From: Alphaproteobacteria bacterium | GTDB lineage: Bacteria > Pseudomonadota > Alphaproteobacteria > RF32 > CAG-239 | Assembly (NCBI GenBank): GCA_015062235.1 | Contig: SUUZ01000001.1 | Location: forward strand, 248,001 to 312,000 | Reading direction: 5' to 3' | Length of the DNA stretch: 64,000 nt | Shown: positions 9,222 to 20,097 of the stretch, piece by piece | Position numbering within the stretch: the first letter of the stretch is position 1 | Layout of the letters: every line of letters starts with the position of its first letter | Position numbers and translations under genes: made by a program | Notes under the pieces: generated by a model | Told to the model about the DNA's origin: nothing | The model's database searches: none | The model's input: only the letters and a program-made list of their open reading frames with translations

Positions 9222-10158
9222 TTTTATCCCTTTCTATCAAGCTAGCAACTATACCATCTTTTGCACTCTTCAACGAAGCTGTAACTTCGCTTAATCCTAA
9301 ACGCTCATAAATTGTTTTAAAAATAACACAAGCTGCTATAAATATATATGATCTCTTATCTCCAATATACGGATTTGCAGCTAGCTCTTCCCTCTTAGAC
9401 CGCAATAATTTAGCTATAGCTTCGTCCATTTCATCTTTGGTCATTACCAAACCATCAGCTTTTTGACGATCATATTCACCAAAATTTCTAATCATTGAAA
9501 CAAGACGCAAAGGCGACGACGATGTCGCAATAAAACAAACACTACTTCTTTTATCTAACCCCGATTTATCCAAAAAATCATCCATATAATTATTAACTTC
9601 ATTCTTTAATTTTGATGCATTTTCTTCATTATATTCAATCAAATTGAACGCTTCTGATGAATTTCTTGCTCCCCAAGGTATAGAAACAGAATAAATAATT
9701 TCTGGATTATCATCATTAGTCGCTAACGTAACTTCTGTTGACCCTCCTCCAAGATCATAAACGACCACAAACTCGCTTTTACCTCGAACATGCTCAATTG
9801 CACCTTTTAAATTCAAAATGGCCTCTTCTATACCATCTATAATTTCGAGCTTAATACCTGATTCTTGATAAATTTTTTGCACAAAATCTTTTCCATTATC
9901 AGCCATCCTACACGCAGCTGTCGTAATAGCCCTCATATCATTTGCTTCGACATTATACTGATCTAAAAGTTGCCTATATTCAAAAAAACATTGCTGACCT
10001 CGTTCAAAAGCCTCCTGAGTTATCAAATTTTTTTCATATAACCCCTCAGCTAAACGTGTTGGATAATTCTTCATACACAACACCTTTCCATTACCGTCAC
10101 AAATAAGCAATTTACATGAATTAGAACCTAAATCAATACCTGCATATCTCTTAGTCAT
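9205..10158 (-). CDS. Ppx/GppA phosphatase family protein, copy 1 (start at MTKRYAGIDLGSNSC)
   Basis: GIDLGSNSCKLLICDG, TAACRMADNG, VVYDLGGGSTEVTLA. Confidence 0.9.
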   Translation of the reverse strand: MTKRYAGIDLGSNSCKLLICDGNGKVLCMKNYPTRLAEGLYEKNLITQEAFERGQQCFFEYRQLLDQYNVEANDMRAITTAACRMADNGKDFVQKIYQESGIKLEIIDGIEEAILNLKGAIEHVRGKSEFVVVYDLGGGSTEVTLATNDDNPEIIYSVSIPWGARNSSEAFNLIEYNEENASKLKNEVNNYMDDFLDKSGLDKRSSVCFIATSSSPLRLVSMIRNFGEYDRQKADGLVMTKDEMDEAIAKLLRSKREELAANPYIGDKRSYIFIAACVIFKTIYERLGLSEVTASLKSAKDGIVASLIERDKNGKVD

Positions 10159-11287
10159 TTGCAGCCTCTTTGGGTTTACAATTATTGTTAGAATATTTAC
10201 GTGATTTCTTATTAAAAGGATAGCGCAAACGAAACTTTTTCTTATTACGTTTTTCTTGCCGTCCTGCATGAATCATATCAAGTAATATACCTTCTCTAAT
10301 ACCTCTATCCGCAATTGTTATTTCTGAAACTTGCCAAAATGACAGTAAACCTTCAATAATAGCACATCCTGCTATTGTCAAATCAGCTTTCTGCATGCCT
10401 ATACAAGCATGTTTCTTACGCCCTTCATCTCCCATTCGCTTTATTTTAGCTATAGTCCGCTCAACTTCTTGTGATGATAGAGTCAAACCGTCAACTGCTG
10501 AACGATTATAACGTGGCAAATTCAAATGAACTGCCCCTAAGACTGTTACTGTACCAGACGTACCTAAAACTTGAATTTCTTGATTAGCAATAGCTTCTGC
10601 TATACTATATTTTTCTTCAAATTCTGCCAAAATTTTATGAGTGCGTTCCATAATAGTATTATATGCCAAATCCGTCATTTCATGATTAGGAAATGCTTCT
10701 GATACAGTCACCACACCATAAGGCAACGAAACAAAACCTTCAATAACAGTCCGCCCAGAATTAGTCATTCTAGCTAAAGAAACTTCTGTCGAACCACCTC
10801 CTATATCAAATACCAATGCTCGTTTAATATTTCTATTTAGAAGAGGAACACATCCAACCACTGCCAATCTTGCTTCTTCTTGCGAAGAAATTATTTCAAT
10901 ATTAAGCCCTGTTTCTTTTTTTACTAAATCCAAAAAATATTGACAATTTTTAGCTCTTCGACAAGCTGCCGTAGCAACATATCTGGCTCTCGTTATTGGA
11001 GAGTATTCATCCAAAACACCAGCACATACTCTCAATGCATTAATTGTTCGCCTAATCGCTGTATGTGATAATTCATTATTATTGATTATCCCCTCACCTA
11101 AACGAGTAATCTTAGAAAATGTTTCAACAATTCTAAACGACGAAGGGGTTGGTGTTGCTATCACCAACCTACAAGAATTTGTACCTAAATCAATCGCTGC
11201 ATAATTATCACCACAAGCTTGTTGCCCTAACTTATTAGCTGTAGCTTTATTTGCAGCTTTTTTATATTTATTTGGCCACTTATGCAT
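10151..11287 (-). CDS. Ppx/GppA phosphatase family protein, copy 2 (start at MHKWPNK; longest ORF reaches 11353)
   Basis: AAIDLGTNSCRLVIATP, VATAACRRAKN, LVFDIGGGSTEVSLA. Confidence 0.9.
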   Translation of the reverse strand: MHKWPNKYKKAANKATANKLGQQACGDNYAAIDLGTNSCRLVIATPTPSSFRIVETFSKITRLGEGIINNNELSHTAIRRTINALRVCAGVLDEYSPITRARYVATAACRRAKNCQYFLDLVKKETGLNIEIISSQEEARLAVVGCVPLLNRNIKRALVFDIGGGSTEVSLARMTNSGRTVIEGFVSLPYGVVTVSEAFPNHEMTDLAYNTIMERTHKILAEFEEKYSIAEAIANQEIQVLGTSGTVTVLGAVHLNLPRYNRSAVDGLTLSSQEVERTIAKIKRMGDEGRKKHACIGMQKADLTIAGCAIIEGLLSFWQVSEITIADRGIREGILLDMIHAGRQEKRNKKKFRLRYPFNKKSRKYSNNNCKPKEAAND

Positions 11288-11380
11288 AATATTAAAAACT
11301 TTTGTTTTATCAAAAAAATAAACTTGAACTAAATATAGCTCAAGTTTATTCATTGCACAACATATTTTTTATACTAAATT

Positions 11381-12517
<1,137 letters not shown>

Positions 12518-12593
12518 TTAAAGATAGTTATAAATTTATTAACAAGAACCAATCAAAAAAAAATAAAACCAAAAAGCATTATTTTTCAATAAG

Positions 12594-13235
12594 TTACGCA
12601 ACGCGTCTACACAAAATTTCCTGAATCGGTTTATAAGAAATACGATGAATTCCAGGAATAATTCCATATTCATTAAGACCTACTACATGAGCCTTAGTTC
12701 CATATCCAGCATTTTTTTCAAAACCATAATATGGGTATCTTTTTGCTAAGTCAGCCATTATTTTATCACGATATACCTTGGCAACTACCGATGCTGCCGC
12801 AACAGAATATGATAGCGCATCTCCTTTCACAAGCGTCATACAATCACAAGATAAGCCTTTAGGTTTCTGATTTCCATCAACTATAGCAAAATCAGGTTTA
12901 CATTCTAAAGCACCAAAAGCCCTTTGCATGGCTAAAAATGTTGCTTGTAAAATATTCATATTATCAATTTCTTCAGCACTCGCCTGACCGATTCCTACCA
13001 ACAAATCGCCTTTTTCTTTCGCCTGCATAATTTTATCGTATAAAATTTCACGTTTTTTTATACTTAATTTTTTAGAATCATTCAGATTATCAAGTAAAAA
13101 ATTATCAATATTTTTTTTCAAAAAAACTACTGCACCAGCTACCACTGGTCCAGCCCAAGGTCCTCTTCCTGCCTCATCAATTCCTACAACCAATCCGTTT
13201 AATTTATCTTCAAATTCAAAACTTGGCATTACCAT
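12594..13235 (-). CDS. rnhB: Ribonuclease HII
   Basis: VGIDEAGRGPWAGPVVAGAV, LNDSKKLS, VAAASVVAKVYRD. Confidence 0.96.
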   Translation of the reverse strand: MVMPSFEFEDKLNGLVVGIDEAGRGPWAGPVVAGAVVFLKKNIDNFLLDNLNDSKKLSIKKREILYDKIMQAKEKGDLLVGIGQASAEEIDNMNILQATFLAMQRAFGALECKPDFAIVDGNQKPKGLSCDCMTLVKGDALSYSVAAASVVAKVYRDKIMADLAKRYPYYGFEKNAGYGTKAHVVGLNEYGIIPGIHRISYKPIQEILCRRVA

Positions 13236-14215
13236 TCAACCCTTATTTTATTTATATCAACCTCACATATTCCACCTAAAGGCAATGTCACAATAGGTGT
13301 TGTATGACCAAAATCAACATTAGCAATTACTGGTAAATTTTTAAGTTGTGGAATATTATTAATAATAAATTCTAACTTTTCCCTACTAATATTCGAAGCT
13401 TTTTGAAAACGACCAATAACCACCGCCCTTACATTTTTAAAATCATCTCTCTGAGCCAAAGATTGTAATTGACGCAAAAACACCTCATGATCAGCTAGTG
13501 AATAGTGGCAATCTTCAACAAACAATATCGTATTTTCAGCAAAACTTAGCTGATATGGAGTACCATTAAGCAAAACATAGGTACCTAGATTTCCCCCCAC
13601 TAATTCTCCTTTAGCTTTACCTCCTTGCAGTACCCACCAACCATCATTTTTAATAAAAGTCCTATTTTCTTGATCTAAAAACCACAAATCATCACTCCAC
13701 TCAACAGATGGAACAATATCAGCACAACCATCAAATAAAACTTTTTTCATATAATCTATCGTATATTCATTTCCTTTTAACATTCCAATAGAACTATAGT
13801 GTGGACCATAAAAAGTAACTAATCCAGTTTTTGCTCTAATAGCACCTAACAAAGCTGTAATATCCGAATAACCACACAAAATTTTGGGATTATTACGAAT
13901 AACATCATAATCTAAAAATGGCAAAATTTGATTGGAATTAAAACCCCCAATAACTGTAAATATAGCTTTAACATTATTATCTTTGAATGCATCCATAATA
14001 TCTTCTGCTCTTTTTTCAATCTCTGATGATGCAAACATATCAAAATTATCATCTGTCGTATTTTTTCCAAAACTAACTTTTAAACCCATAGCCTCAAAAC
14101 GTTCTTTTGCAATTTGACGACAATCTACACCAATAATTTTTATTGATGTAGATGGAGCTATAACTCTAATTTCGTCTCCAACCTTTAATTTTTGAGGTAT
14201 AATATTTTGCATCAT
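13229..14215 (-). CDS. S66 family peptidase (LD-carboxypeptidase/MccF-like), copy 1
   Basis: LKVGDEIRVIAPSTS, GYSDITALLGAI, GELVGGNLG, LFVEDCHY. Confidence 0.9.
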   Translation of the reverse strand: MMQNIIPQKLKVGDEIRVIAPSTSIKIIGVDCRQIAKERFEAMGLKVSFGKNTTDDNFDMFASSEIEKRAEDIMDAFKDNNVKAIFTVIGGFNSNQILPFLDYDVIRNNPKILCGYSDITALLGAIRAKTGLVTFYGPHYSSIGMLKGNEYTIDYMKKVLFDGCADIVPSVEWSDDLWFLDQENRTFIKNDGWWVLQGGKAKGELVGGNLGTYVLLNGTPYQLSFAENTILFVEDCHYSLADHEVFLRQLQSLAQRDDFKNVRAVVIGRFQKASNISREKLEFIINNIPQLKNLPVIANVDFGHTTPIVTLPLGGICEVDINKIRVEW

Positions 14216-14345
14216 TCATCTCCTTTCTAATTTTTACACCATTATACTCATTTTTTTATATCTTGCACCTTTTTTATCTACTTAAATAACAAAATATAAT
14301 TCTTATATCTATTAATATACCAACCTTTTTTTTAATAACAAAAAC

Positions 14346-14927
14346 ATGCCAAAACATTTTTACATATTTAGACATGGACAATGCCCCTTAAATATAACTA
14401 ATCACATTCAAGGACAAAAATTTAATGGCGAATTAACCATTGAAGGAAAGAAACAAGCTGCTCAAACAGCAGAAAAGCTTAAAGATAAACAAATTACATT
14501 AATAATATCAAGTCCAATGAAACGAGCTATCCAAACAGCTAAAATAATTGCCGAAAAAATACATGCTCCCATTTTAGTAGATCATCGTTTTATTGAGGTA
14601 AACATGGGAATAGCTGAAGGATTACACATTAGTATTGTTGAAAAAAAATATTCTAAACTATACCAAAAATGGCGATATTATCCTAATAGCAATATACGTT
14701 TTGCTGGTGGTGAAAGCAAACTTGAAGTACGCAAACGTATATTGGACGGTTTAGAATATTACACCACCATTCCTTATCATAACAACATTGGCATATCTTC
14801 TCATGGAATTGCTATATCTCAAATAATGCAACATCTAGGTCTTAGTTGCCCTAGCGTAAACAACGGAGCTATTCTCCATATATCCAGAAATAGTTCCAAC
14901 TGGCAATATCATGAACTTATAAATTAA
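14346..14927 (+). CDS. Histidine phosphatase family protein
   Basis: FYIFRHGQCPLN, SSPMKRAIQTAKIIAE, GISSHGIAI. Confidence 0.9.
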   Translation: MPKHFYIFRHGQCPLNITNHIQGQKFNGELTIEGKKQAAQTAEKLKDKQITLIISSPMKRAIQTAKIIAEKIHAPILVDHRFIEVNMGIAEGLHISIVEKKYSKLYQKWRYYPNSNIRFAGGESKLEVRKRILDGLEYYTTIPYHNNIGISSHGIAISQIMQHLGLSCPSVNNGAILHISRNSSNWQYHELIN

Positions 14928-14958
14928 AAAGCCCAGACTAACAAACTGGGCTTTTTCT
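14926..14958. terminator. Bidirectional Rho-independent terminator
   Basis: AAAAAGCCCAG-actaacaaa-CTGGGCTTTTT between convergent genes. Confidence 0.85.
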
Positions 14959-14961
14959 TTC

Positions 14962-16266
14962 TTAATTACATAAACCTATACATTGGTAATCAAATCCTTG
15001 TTTTTCAGGATGTTGTGATTTAAGCATATTTCGCAAATCCACTATTTTAGGCGACTTCATTATTGACTTTAATTCTGTCAAATTAACTTGAGTAAACTCT
15101 GGCCACTCTGTTAAAATAGCAACAACATCAGCATCTTTTGCAGCTTCTAACTCTGACTTTGCATATTGTACTTTATCTCCGAGATTTTTAGCTGCATTAT
15201 CTTGAGCCTTAGGATCAAAAACACAAAGATTAGCACCATTATTTAACATCTGCTCCACAATTTGCATTGCAGGCGATTCTCTAATATCGTCCGTACCATT
15301 TTTAAATGCTAATCCCCAAACCGCGATTTTAGCATCTTTACGTCCTTCAACAGCCTTTAAAATTCTTTCTGCCATTTTAGTCTTACGTAAATCATTACCT
15401 CTAATAGCGGCTTCGATTAAAGAAAGTGGCGCTCCAAATTTTTTTCCCATACAAGCCATAGCATTAGTATCTTTAGGAAAACAACTACCTCCATACCCAG
15501 GTCCAGGATTTAAAAAGCGATTACCGATTCGCTGATCAAGCCCCATCCCCTTTGCTACTTCAAAAACATCAGCCCCTGCTTTTTCACAAAAATCGGCCAT
15601 TTCATTAATATAATGTATCTTCATTGCTAAAAAAGCATTAGATGCATATTTAATGGTTTCCGAAGACTTTCTCTTTACAAACAACATTTGAGTTTTTCCT
15701 TCAAACGGTTTATAAAGTTCAGCTATCACCTTGCTAGCTCTTTCAGTATTTGCACCAATCACTATTCTATCTGGTGCAAAAAAATCATGCACAGCAAAAC
15801 CTTCTCGCAAAAATTCAGGCAGCGATACAACATCAACATCTGCCTGAGGATTTTTATCTCTAATAATTTTTTCAATTTCATCTCCTGTACCAACAGGAAC
15901 AGTAGATTTTGTAGCAACAACAGTATAACCATTCAAATAAAGAGCAAGCTCCTCTGCTGCTGCATAAATATACTTCATATCAGCTTCTTTAGTAACGGGA
16001 TGTGGCGGTGTGCCTACAGCAATAATAACAACATCTGCTGCTTCGATCCCATCTTTCATAGAGCTAGTAAATTGTAATCTTTTATTTTGAATATTTTTTA
16101 AGAAAAGATCCTCAAGTCCATCTTCAAAAATCGTAACTTTTCCAGATCTTAAAGAAGTTATTTTATCTTCATCTTTATCAATGCAAATAACTTGATTTCC
16201 AAGTTCTGCTAGACCTACACCTGTAGGTAAACCGACATAGCCAGTTCCAATAATTCCTATTTTCAT
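14962..16266 (-). CDS. UDP-glucose/GDP-mannose dehydrogenase family protein (UDP-glucose 6-dehydrogenase)
   Basis: MKIGIIGTGYVGLPTGVGLAELGN, VVATKSTVPVGT, GPGYGGSCFPKDT, WGLAFKNGTDDIRESPA. Confidence 0.93.
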   Translation of the reverse strand: MKIGIIGTGYVGLPTGVGLAELGNQVICIDKDEDKITSLRSGKVTIFEDGLEDLFLKNIQNKRLQFTSSMKDGIEAADVVIIAVGTPPHPVTKEADMKYIYAAAEELALYLNGYTVVATKSTVPVGTGDEIEKIIRDKNPQADVDVVSLPEFLREGFAVHDFFAPDRIVIGANTERASKVIAELYKPFEGKTQMLFVKRKSSETIKYASNAFLAMKIHYINEMADFCEKAGADVFEVAKGMGLDQRIGNRFLNPGPGYGGSCFPKDTNAMACMGKKFGAPLSLIEAAIRGNDLRKTKMAERILKAVEGRKDAKIAVWGLAFKNGTDDIRESPAMQIVEQMLNNGANLCVFDPKAQDNAAKNLGDKVQYAKSELEAAKDADVVAILTEWPEFTQVNLTELKSIMKSPKIVDLRNMLKSQHPEKQGFDYQCIGLCN

Positions 16267-16433
16267 TGTTATACACCTTTTCTGAAAAATAGTTATTTTT
16301 TATACAACATTTATAGGTCTAACAGAAAATTTATAATAATTCAAGTAGCTAAAATTACTGTTATCAAATTCAATAAACTTCTTCAAAAAACATATATTTA
16401 CTGCTAATAAGACAAACAAACAGGAGATATCTT

Positions 16434-16916
16434 ATGAAAAAAAGTCTTTCTTTTTTAATTGCAACATACCTAGGTTTTGGCTATTCAAAATTTGCTCCAG
16501 GAACTATTGGTTCATTGATGACTTTACCTTTAGCTTTTGTTTTAGCATATTTTTTTGGAACAACTGGAATTATTCTAGGTGTTGTTGTCACATTCTTAAT
16601 TGGTGTTATTGCAACAACCGAAGTTTTAAGATACACACCTCATGACCCTGGCTTTATTGTTATTGACGAAGTTGCTGGACAGTTAATAACTTTTGCTGCT
16701 ATTGCTCCACATCTTCAAAATAATCTAAATACATGGCCTATATACCTTTGTGGTTTTATTTTGTTCCGCATTTTTGATATTATAAAACCTCAACCTGTTC
16801 GTTGGGCTGACCATAAAATAACCAATGCTTGGGGTGTTATGCTTGACGATATAATTGCTGGTGTATATGCAATGCTAATCCTTTATATTTTGCATTCTTT
16901 CAGCTTTTTTGCCTAA
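16434..16916 (+). CDS. pgpA: Phosphatidylglycerophosphatase A
   Basis: GFGYSKFAPGTIGSLMTLP, DPGFIVIDEVAGQLIT, FRIFDIIKPQPVRWAD, GVMLDDIIAGVYA. Confidence 0.95.
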   Translation: MKKSLSFLIATYLGFGYSKFAPGTIGSLMTLPLAFVLAYFFGTTGIILGVVVTFLIGVIATTEVLRYTPHDPGFIVIDEVAGQLITFAAIAPHLQNNLNTWPIYLCGFILFRIFDIIKPQPVRWADHKITNAWGVMLDDIIAGVYAMLILYILHSFSFFA

Positions 16917-16993
16917 AACAAAATTAAAAGCATTGCTTTAATTTTTGCCAAATGTTATTCTTATATAGTGGTTAACTATCAAGGAGTAAGAAA

Positions 16994-17560
16994 ATGACAG
17001 AAAAGGCAAAAATATTTTACTACTCTCGTCATAAACTAGGAGTTTATCTTTTATTTAACCTAGGTCTCTTAGCTTTGGCGATTCTATTTACATGGAGCAT
17101 TTTTCCTGACTACACTCCTGTCTATTACTTTGCTCTAGGTACTTGCACTTTGTCAATTTTAAGTAGTCTTTTTGTATTTTTAGTTAGAATGCCTCTGGCT
17201 ATAATTGATGACAATGGTATAAAAATTGATCGTAATCAACAACTCAAATGGTCGCAGATAAAATCTGTTGAACGAATAATATTTAAACATTTTGGTTTTG
17301 AACGTCCTATCTTAAAAATAAATCCTCAAAAAATTGCCAATTATAAAATGACATTAATGCAAAAAATTGCAGGCAATTCACAATTTGGAGCATTTTCAAT
17401 TCCGCTTTATGCTATGACGGATAAAAATGCTAAACAAATCGAAAAGCTTATTTTTAGCTATACCAATAAACCCAAACCAACCCCAAAAACAACCAAAAAA
17501 ACTATTACCAAAAAAAATAAAACTAAGAAAACGATATCCTCTCCAAAAACAAAAAAATAA
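16994..17560 (+). CDS. Two-TM membrane protein with PH-like region (STM3941-like) and lysine-rich C-terminal tail
   Basis: Two hydrophobic helices then LAIIDDNGIKIDRNQQLKWSQIKSVERI; tail KPKPTPKTTKKTITKKNKTKKTISSPKTKK. Confidence 0.6.
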   Translation: MTEKAKIFYYSRHKLGVYLLFNLGLLALAILFTWSIFPDYTPVYYFALGTCTLSILSSLFVFLVRMPLAIIDDNGIKIDRNQQLKWSQIKSVERIIFKHFGFERPILKINPQKIANYKMTLMQKIAGNSQFGAFSIPLYAMTDKNAKQIEKLIFSYTNKPKPTPKTTKKTITKKNKTKKTISSPKTKK

Positions 17561-17576
17561 TATATTGACATTAATA

Positions 17577-17616
17577 AATATAGCATTTAAACGGTGGTTT
17601 AAATGCTATATTTTTG
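17577..17616 (+). terminator. Rho-independent terminator
   Basis: AATATAGCATTTAAAC-ggtg-GTTTAAATGCTATATTTTTG. Confidence 0.8.
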
Positions 17617-17678
17617 TTTTATAATGCATTGATTTTGTACAACATTATCTTTAAACAAAATAGAAAACAAACTTAGGA

Positions 17679-19949
17679 CTAAAAAAGTTCATTACGCCTT
17701 GCAATATTACCTTTTTGACAGTTTTCAATATCTGAAAAATGCATTAAATTATCTAAGATATTTTTGACATCTGTTGCATTATAATCTTTATAAACAAAGT
17801 CAGCTCGATAAAAATCAGCTCTAATATTCTGAGCTTCGACAGCAATACAAAAAGCTTTTTTATCAAACATCATTAATTGGCAATCTTTAGATAACGCCGA
17901 ATATTTATGCCCATCCATTTCAAAATCAATCCATTCTGGTTTTCTACTACAATCATTACAATTATTATCACGTACACAAACAGCAGATGTAAACAAAGGA
18001 ACATCTTGATAAACAACTAAAACTAAAGGTAAAGGACTTTCATTTGCTAAGTTTTTTAAATTCGATAACGTATCCTCAACAGCCATAGTTACTCTAGATG
18101 CACCTAAATCCTTGGCCATTTGTACAGCTTGGTTATTAAACATATAAATTAAATTGTCAAAAGACAGATCTATTTTATTAATTGGTAAGACATCCAACCC
18201 CCAATAGTTAGCTATTTCCCATTTTTTATATCCCATATCTAGCAATTTGTTGATTAATGATTCAAAATCACTAACTTTTCTACATACAGCAGGTAAAGCT
18301 AATCGTAATTTATTTTTAGGTAATCGTAAAATATCTTGTATCTTAATTTCTGGATTAATTAATAAAATAACTTCTTCTATTTTTTCAAAATCAATTTTTT
18401 CTATTTTTTGTATGTTGTCTACTTTTATAATCCATTTTTTTGTGGTAGGTAATGAACGTATAGGAGGGTTATCATAACATACTTTTTCGATATTGGGAGT
18501 AATCTGTTCATACAATTTTCGTCTTAAATTATTCAAAATTGACAATGGCACAAAACATTTATCTTTATTTATTATATCTATTTTTTTTAAATTTAATTCA
18601 GTATCACCTGTCTTTGCAAAAGCTTTCTTTACAGCATCATTCATTGTTAATTCATCTTTTGCAGACATAAAGTTTCCCTCAACCGCAATACAAATATCTC
18701 CAACACTTGCCTGAATTAGATTAGGCTTAATATCAACCATAACTTCAATATCAAAACGAGGTCTAAATTCCCTTGGTTTTGGTTTTTTATAATTATATTT
18801 ACCTTTAACATCTGATGACGATGCCAGATATACAGAAGCACCTTTCTTTAAATTATCAACCTTTTTAGGTAACATTACTTCAACTAGCTCTCCTGCTTCA
18901 GCTTTCCAAACACTTTTTCCTTTAACTTTTAATTTTTGTAATGAAAATCCAAATGGTTTCTCATTGCCATCAATATCAATTTGAATACCATCATGACGAG
19001 CAATCTTAAAACTTGTATTTAATGTTATTTGTTGTCCTTTTACTTCGTTTATTTTTCCAATAAAAAGACCTCGATGTCCGACAAATTTTTTATCTGTAAT
19101 ATCTTTATCTTTTCCCCTGAAATGAAATTTGCACCAAGGACGAGAAAAAATTTGTTTAATATCTTGAGCTTTTTCTTTTATTGTTCCATTACCATCTAAA
19201 ATATTACGATAATAATCAGTAACTGCAGCAACATAAAGAGCGTTTTTTTTACGACCTTCTATTTTTAAAGAATAAATAGGCATCTTCAAAATATCTTCTT
19301 CTAAGGCCATGTCTTTCATTGAAAAACAATGTTCATATTTTCCATTTTTCATAAATTCCGCTCTACAAGGATACAAACATTTTCCGCGATTAGCACTTCT
19401 TCCATGTACAAACGATGAAAATTGACAAATTCCACTATATGAATAACAAAGAGCTCCATGAATAAACGCTTCCAACTCTAAATTTGGTATTTTCGCAATT
19501 TCCTTAATTTCATTAAGTGTTAATTCTCTCGCTAAAACAACTCTAGAAAAACCAATGTTTTTCAAAGCTTCAGCCCCTTGTTTATTATGAACTGCCATTT
19601 GAGTACTAGCATGCATTTCAATTTTAGGATAATATTTTTTTACAATTCTTGCCACTCCTAAATCTTGTAAAATAACAGCATCTATTTTCGTTCTACGACA
19701 AATATCTAAATTTTTAATTAGATCATCTAGTTCGTTTTCCTGCAAAATAGTATTTATTGTAACAAAAACCTTTCGCCCCAAATAATGAGCATATTCTGTA
19801 AATTCTCCTAATTCTTGTTCCGTAAAATTGCTAGCAGTAGCTCTTGCCGAAAATTGTTTTAATCCTAAATACACAGCATCTGCTCCATAATATAATGCAG
19901 CATAGCCTGCTTCAATATCACCAGCTGGTGCCAAAAGCTCTTTTTTCAT
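17679..19949 (-). CDS. U32 family peptidase / RNA hydroxylase-like protein (RlhA/TrhP-type, DUF3656-containing)
   Basis: KKELLAPAGDIEAGYAALYYGADAVYLG, EAFIHGALCYSYSGICQFSSFVHGRSANRGKCLYPCR, SLKIEGRKKNALYVA. Confidence 0.88.
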   Translation of the reverse strand: MKKELLAPAGDIEAGYAALYYGADAVYLGLKQFSARATASNFTEQELGEFTEYAHYLGRKVFVTINTILQENELDDLIKNLDICRRTKIDAVILQDLGVARIVKKYYPKIEMHASTQMAVHNKQGAEALKNIGFSRVVLARELTLNEIKEIAKIPNLELEAFIHGALCYSYSGICQFSSFVHGRSANRGKCLYPCRAEFMKNGKYEHCFSMKDMALEEDILKMPIYSLKIEGRKKNALYVAAVTDYYRNILDGNGTIKEKAQDIKQIFSRPWCKFHFRGKDKDITDKKFVGHRGLFIGKINEVKGQQITLNTSFKIARHDGIQIDIDGNEKPFGFSLQKLKVKGKSVWKAEAGELVEVMLPKKVDNLKKGASVYLASSSDVKGKYNYKKPKPREFRPRFDIEVMVDIKPNLIQASVGDICIAVEGNFMSAKDELTMNDAVKKAFAKTGDTELNLKKIDIINKDKCFVPLSILNNLRRKLYEQITPNIEKVCYDNPPIRSLPTTKKWIIKVDNIQKIEKIDFEKIEEVILLINPEIKIQDILRLPKNKLRLALPAVCRKVSDFESLINKLLDMGYKKWEIANYWGLDVLPINKIDLSFDNLIYMFNNQAVQMAKDLGASRVTMAVEDTLSNLKNLANESPLPLVLVVYQDVPLFTSAVCVRDNNCNDCSRKPEWIDFEMDGHKYSALSKDCQLMMFDKKAFCIAVEAQNIRADFYRADFVYKDYNATDVKNILDNLMHFSDIENCQKGNIARRNELF

Positions 19950-20097
19950 ACTTCCTCTCTTTTACATTTTAACTCATTTTATAGCTTATTTTAACTATCT
20001 TTACAATTAAATTTATACACACACATCTAAAAAATATTACTGTTTTTACAAAAAAGTGCTTTAATAAGCAAGCTCTTTGGAAAGGAAATAGAAAATA

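Noticed and set aside
9205-10269. Longer start for Ppx/GppA copy 1 (37 extra residues)
   Set aside because: Extension is antecedent coding sequence of copy 2; conserved start MTKRYAGIDLG fits the 10158 ATG.
15688-16077. 129-aa ORF antisense to UDP-glucose dehydrogenase
   Set aside because: Asn/Ser/Cys/Ile-rich shadow of a conserved gene.
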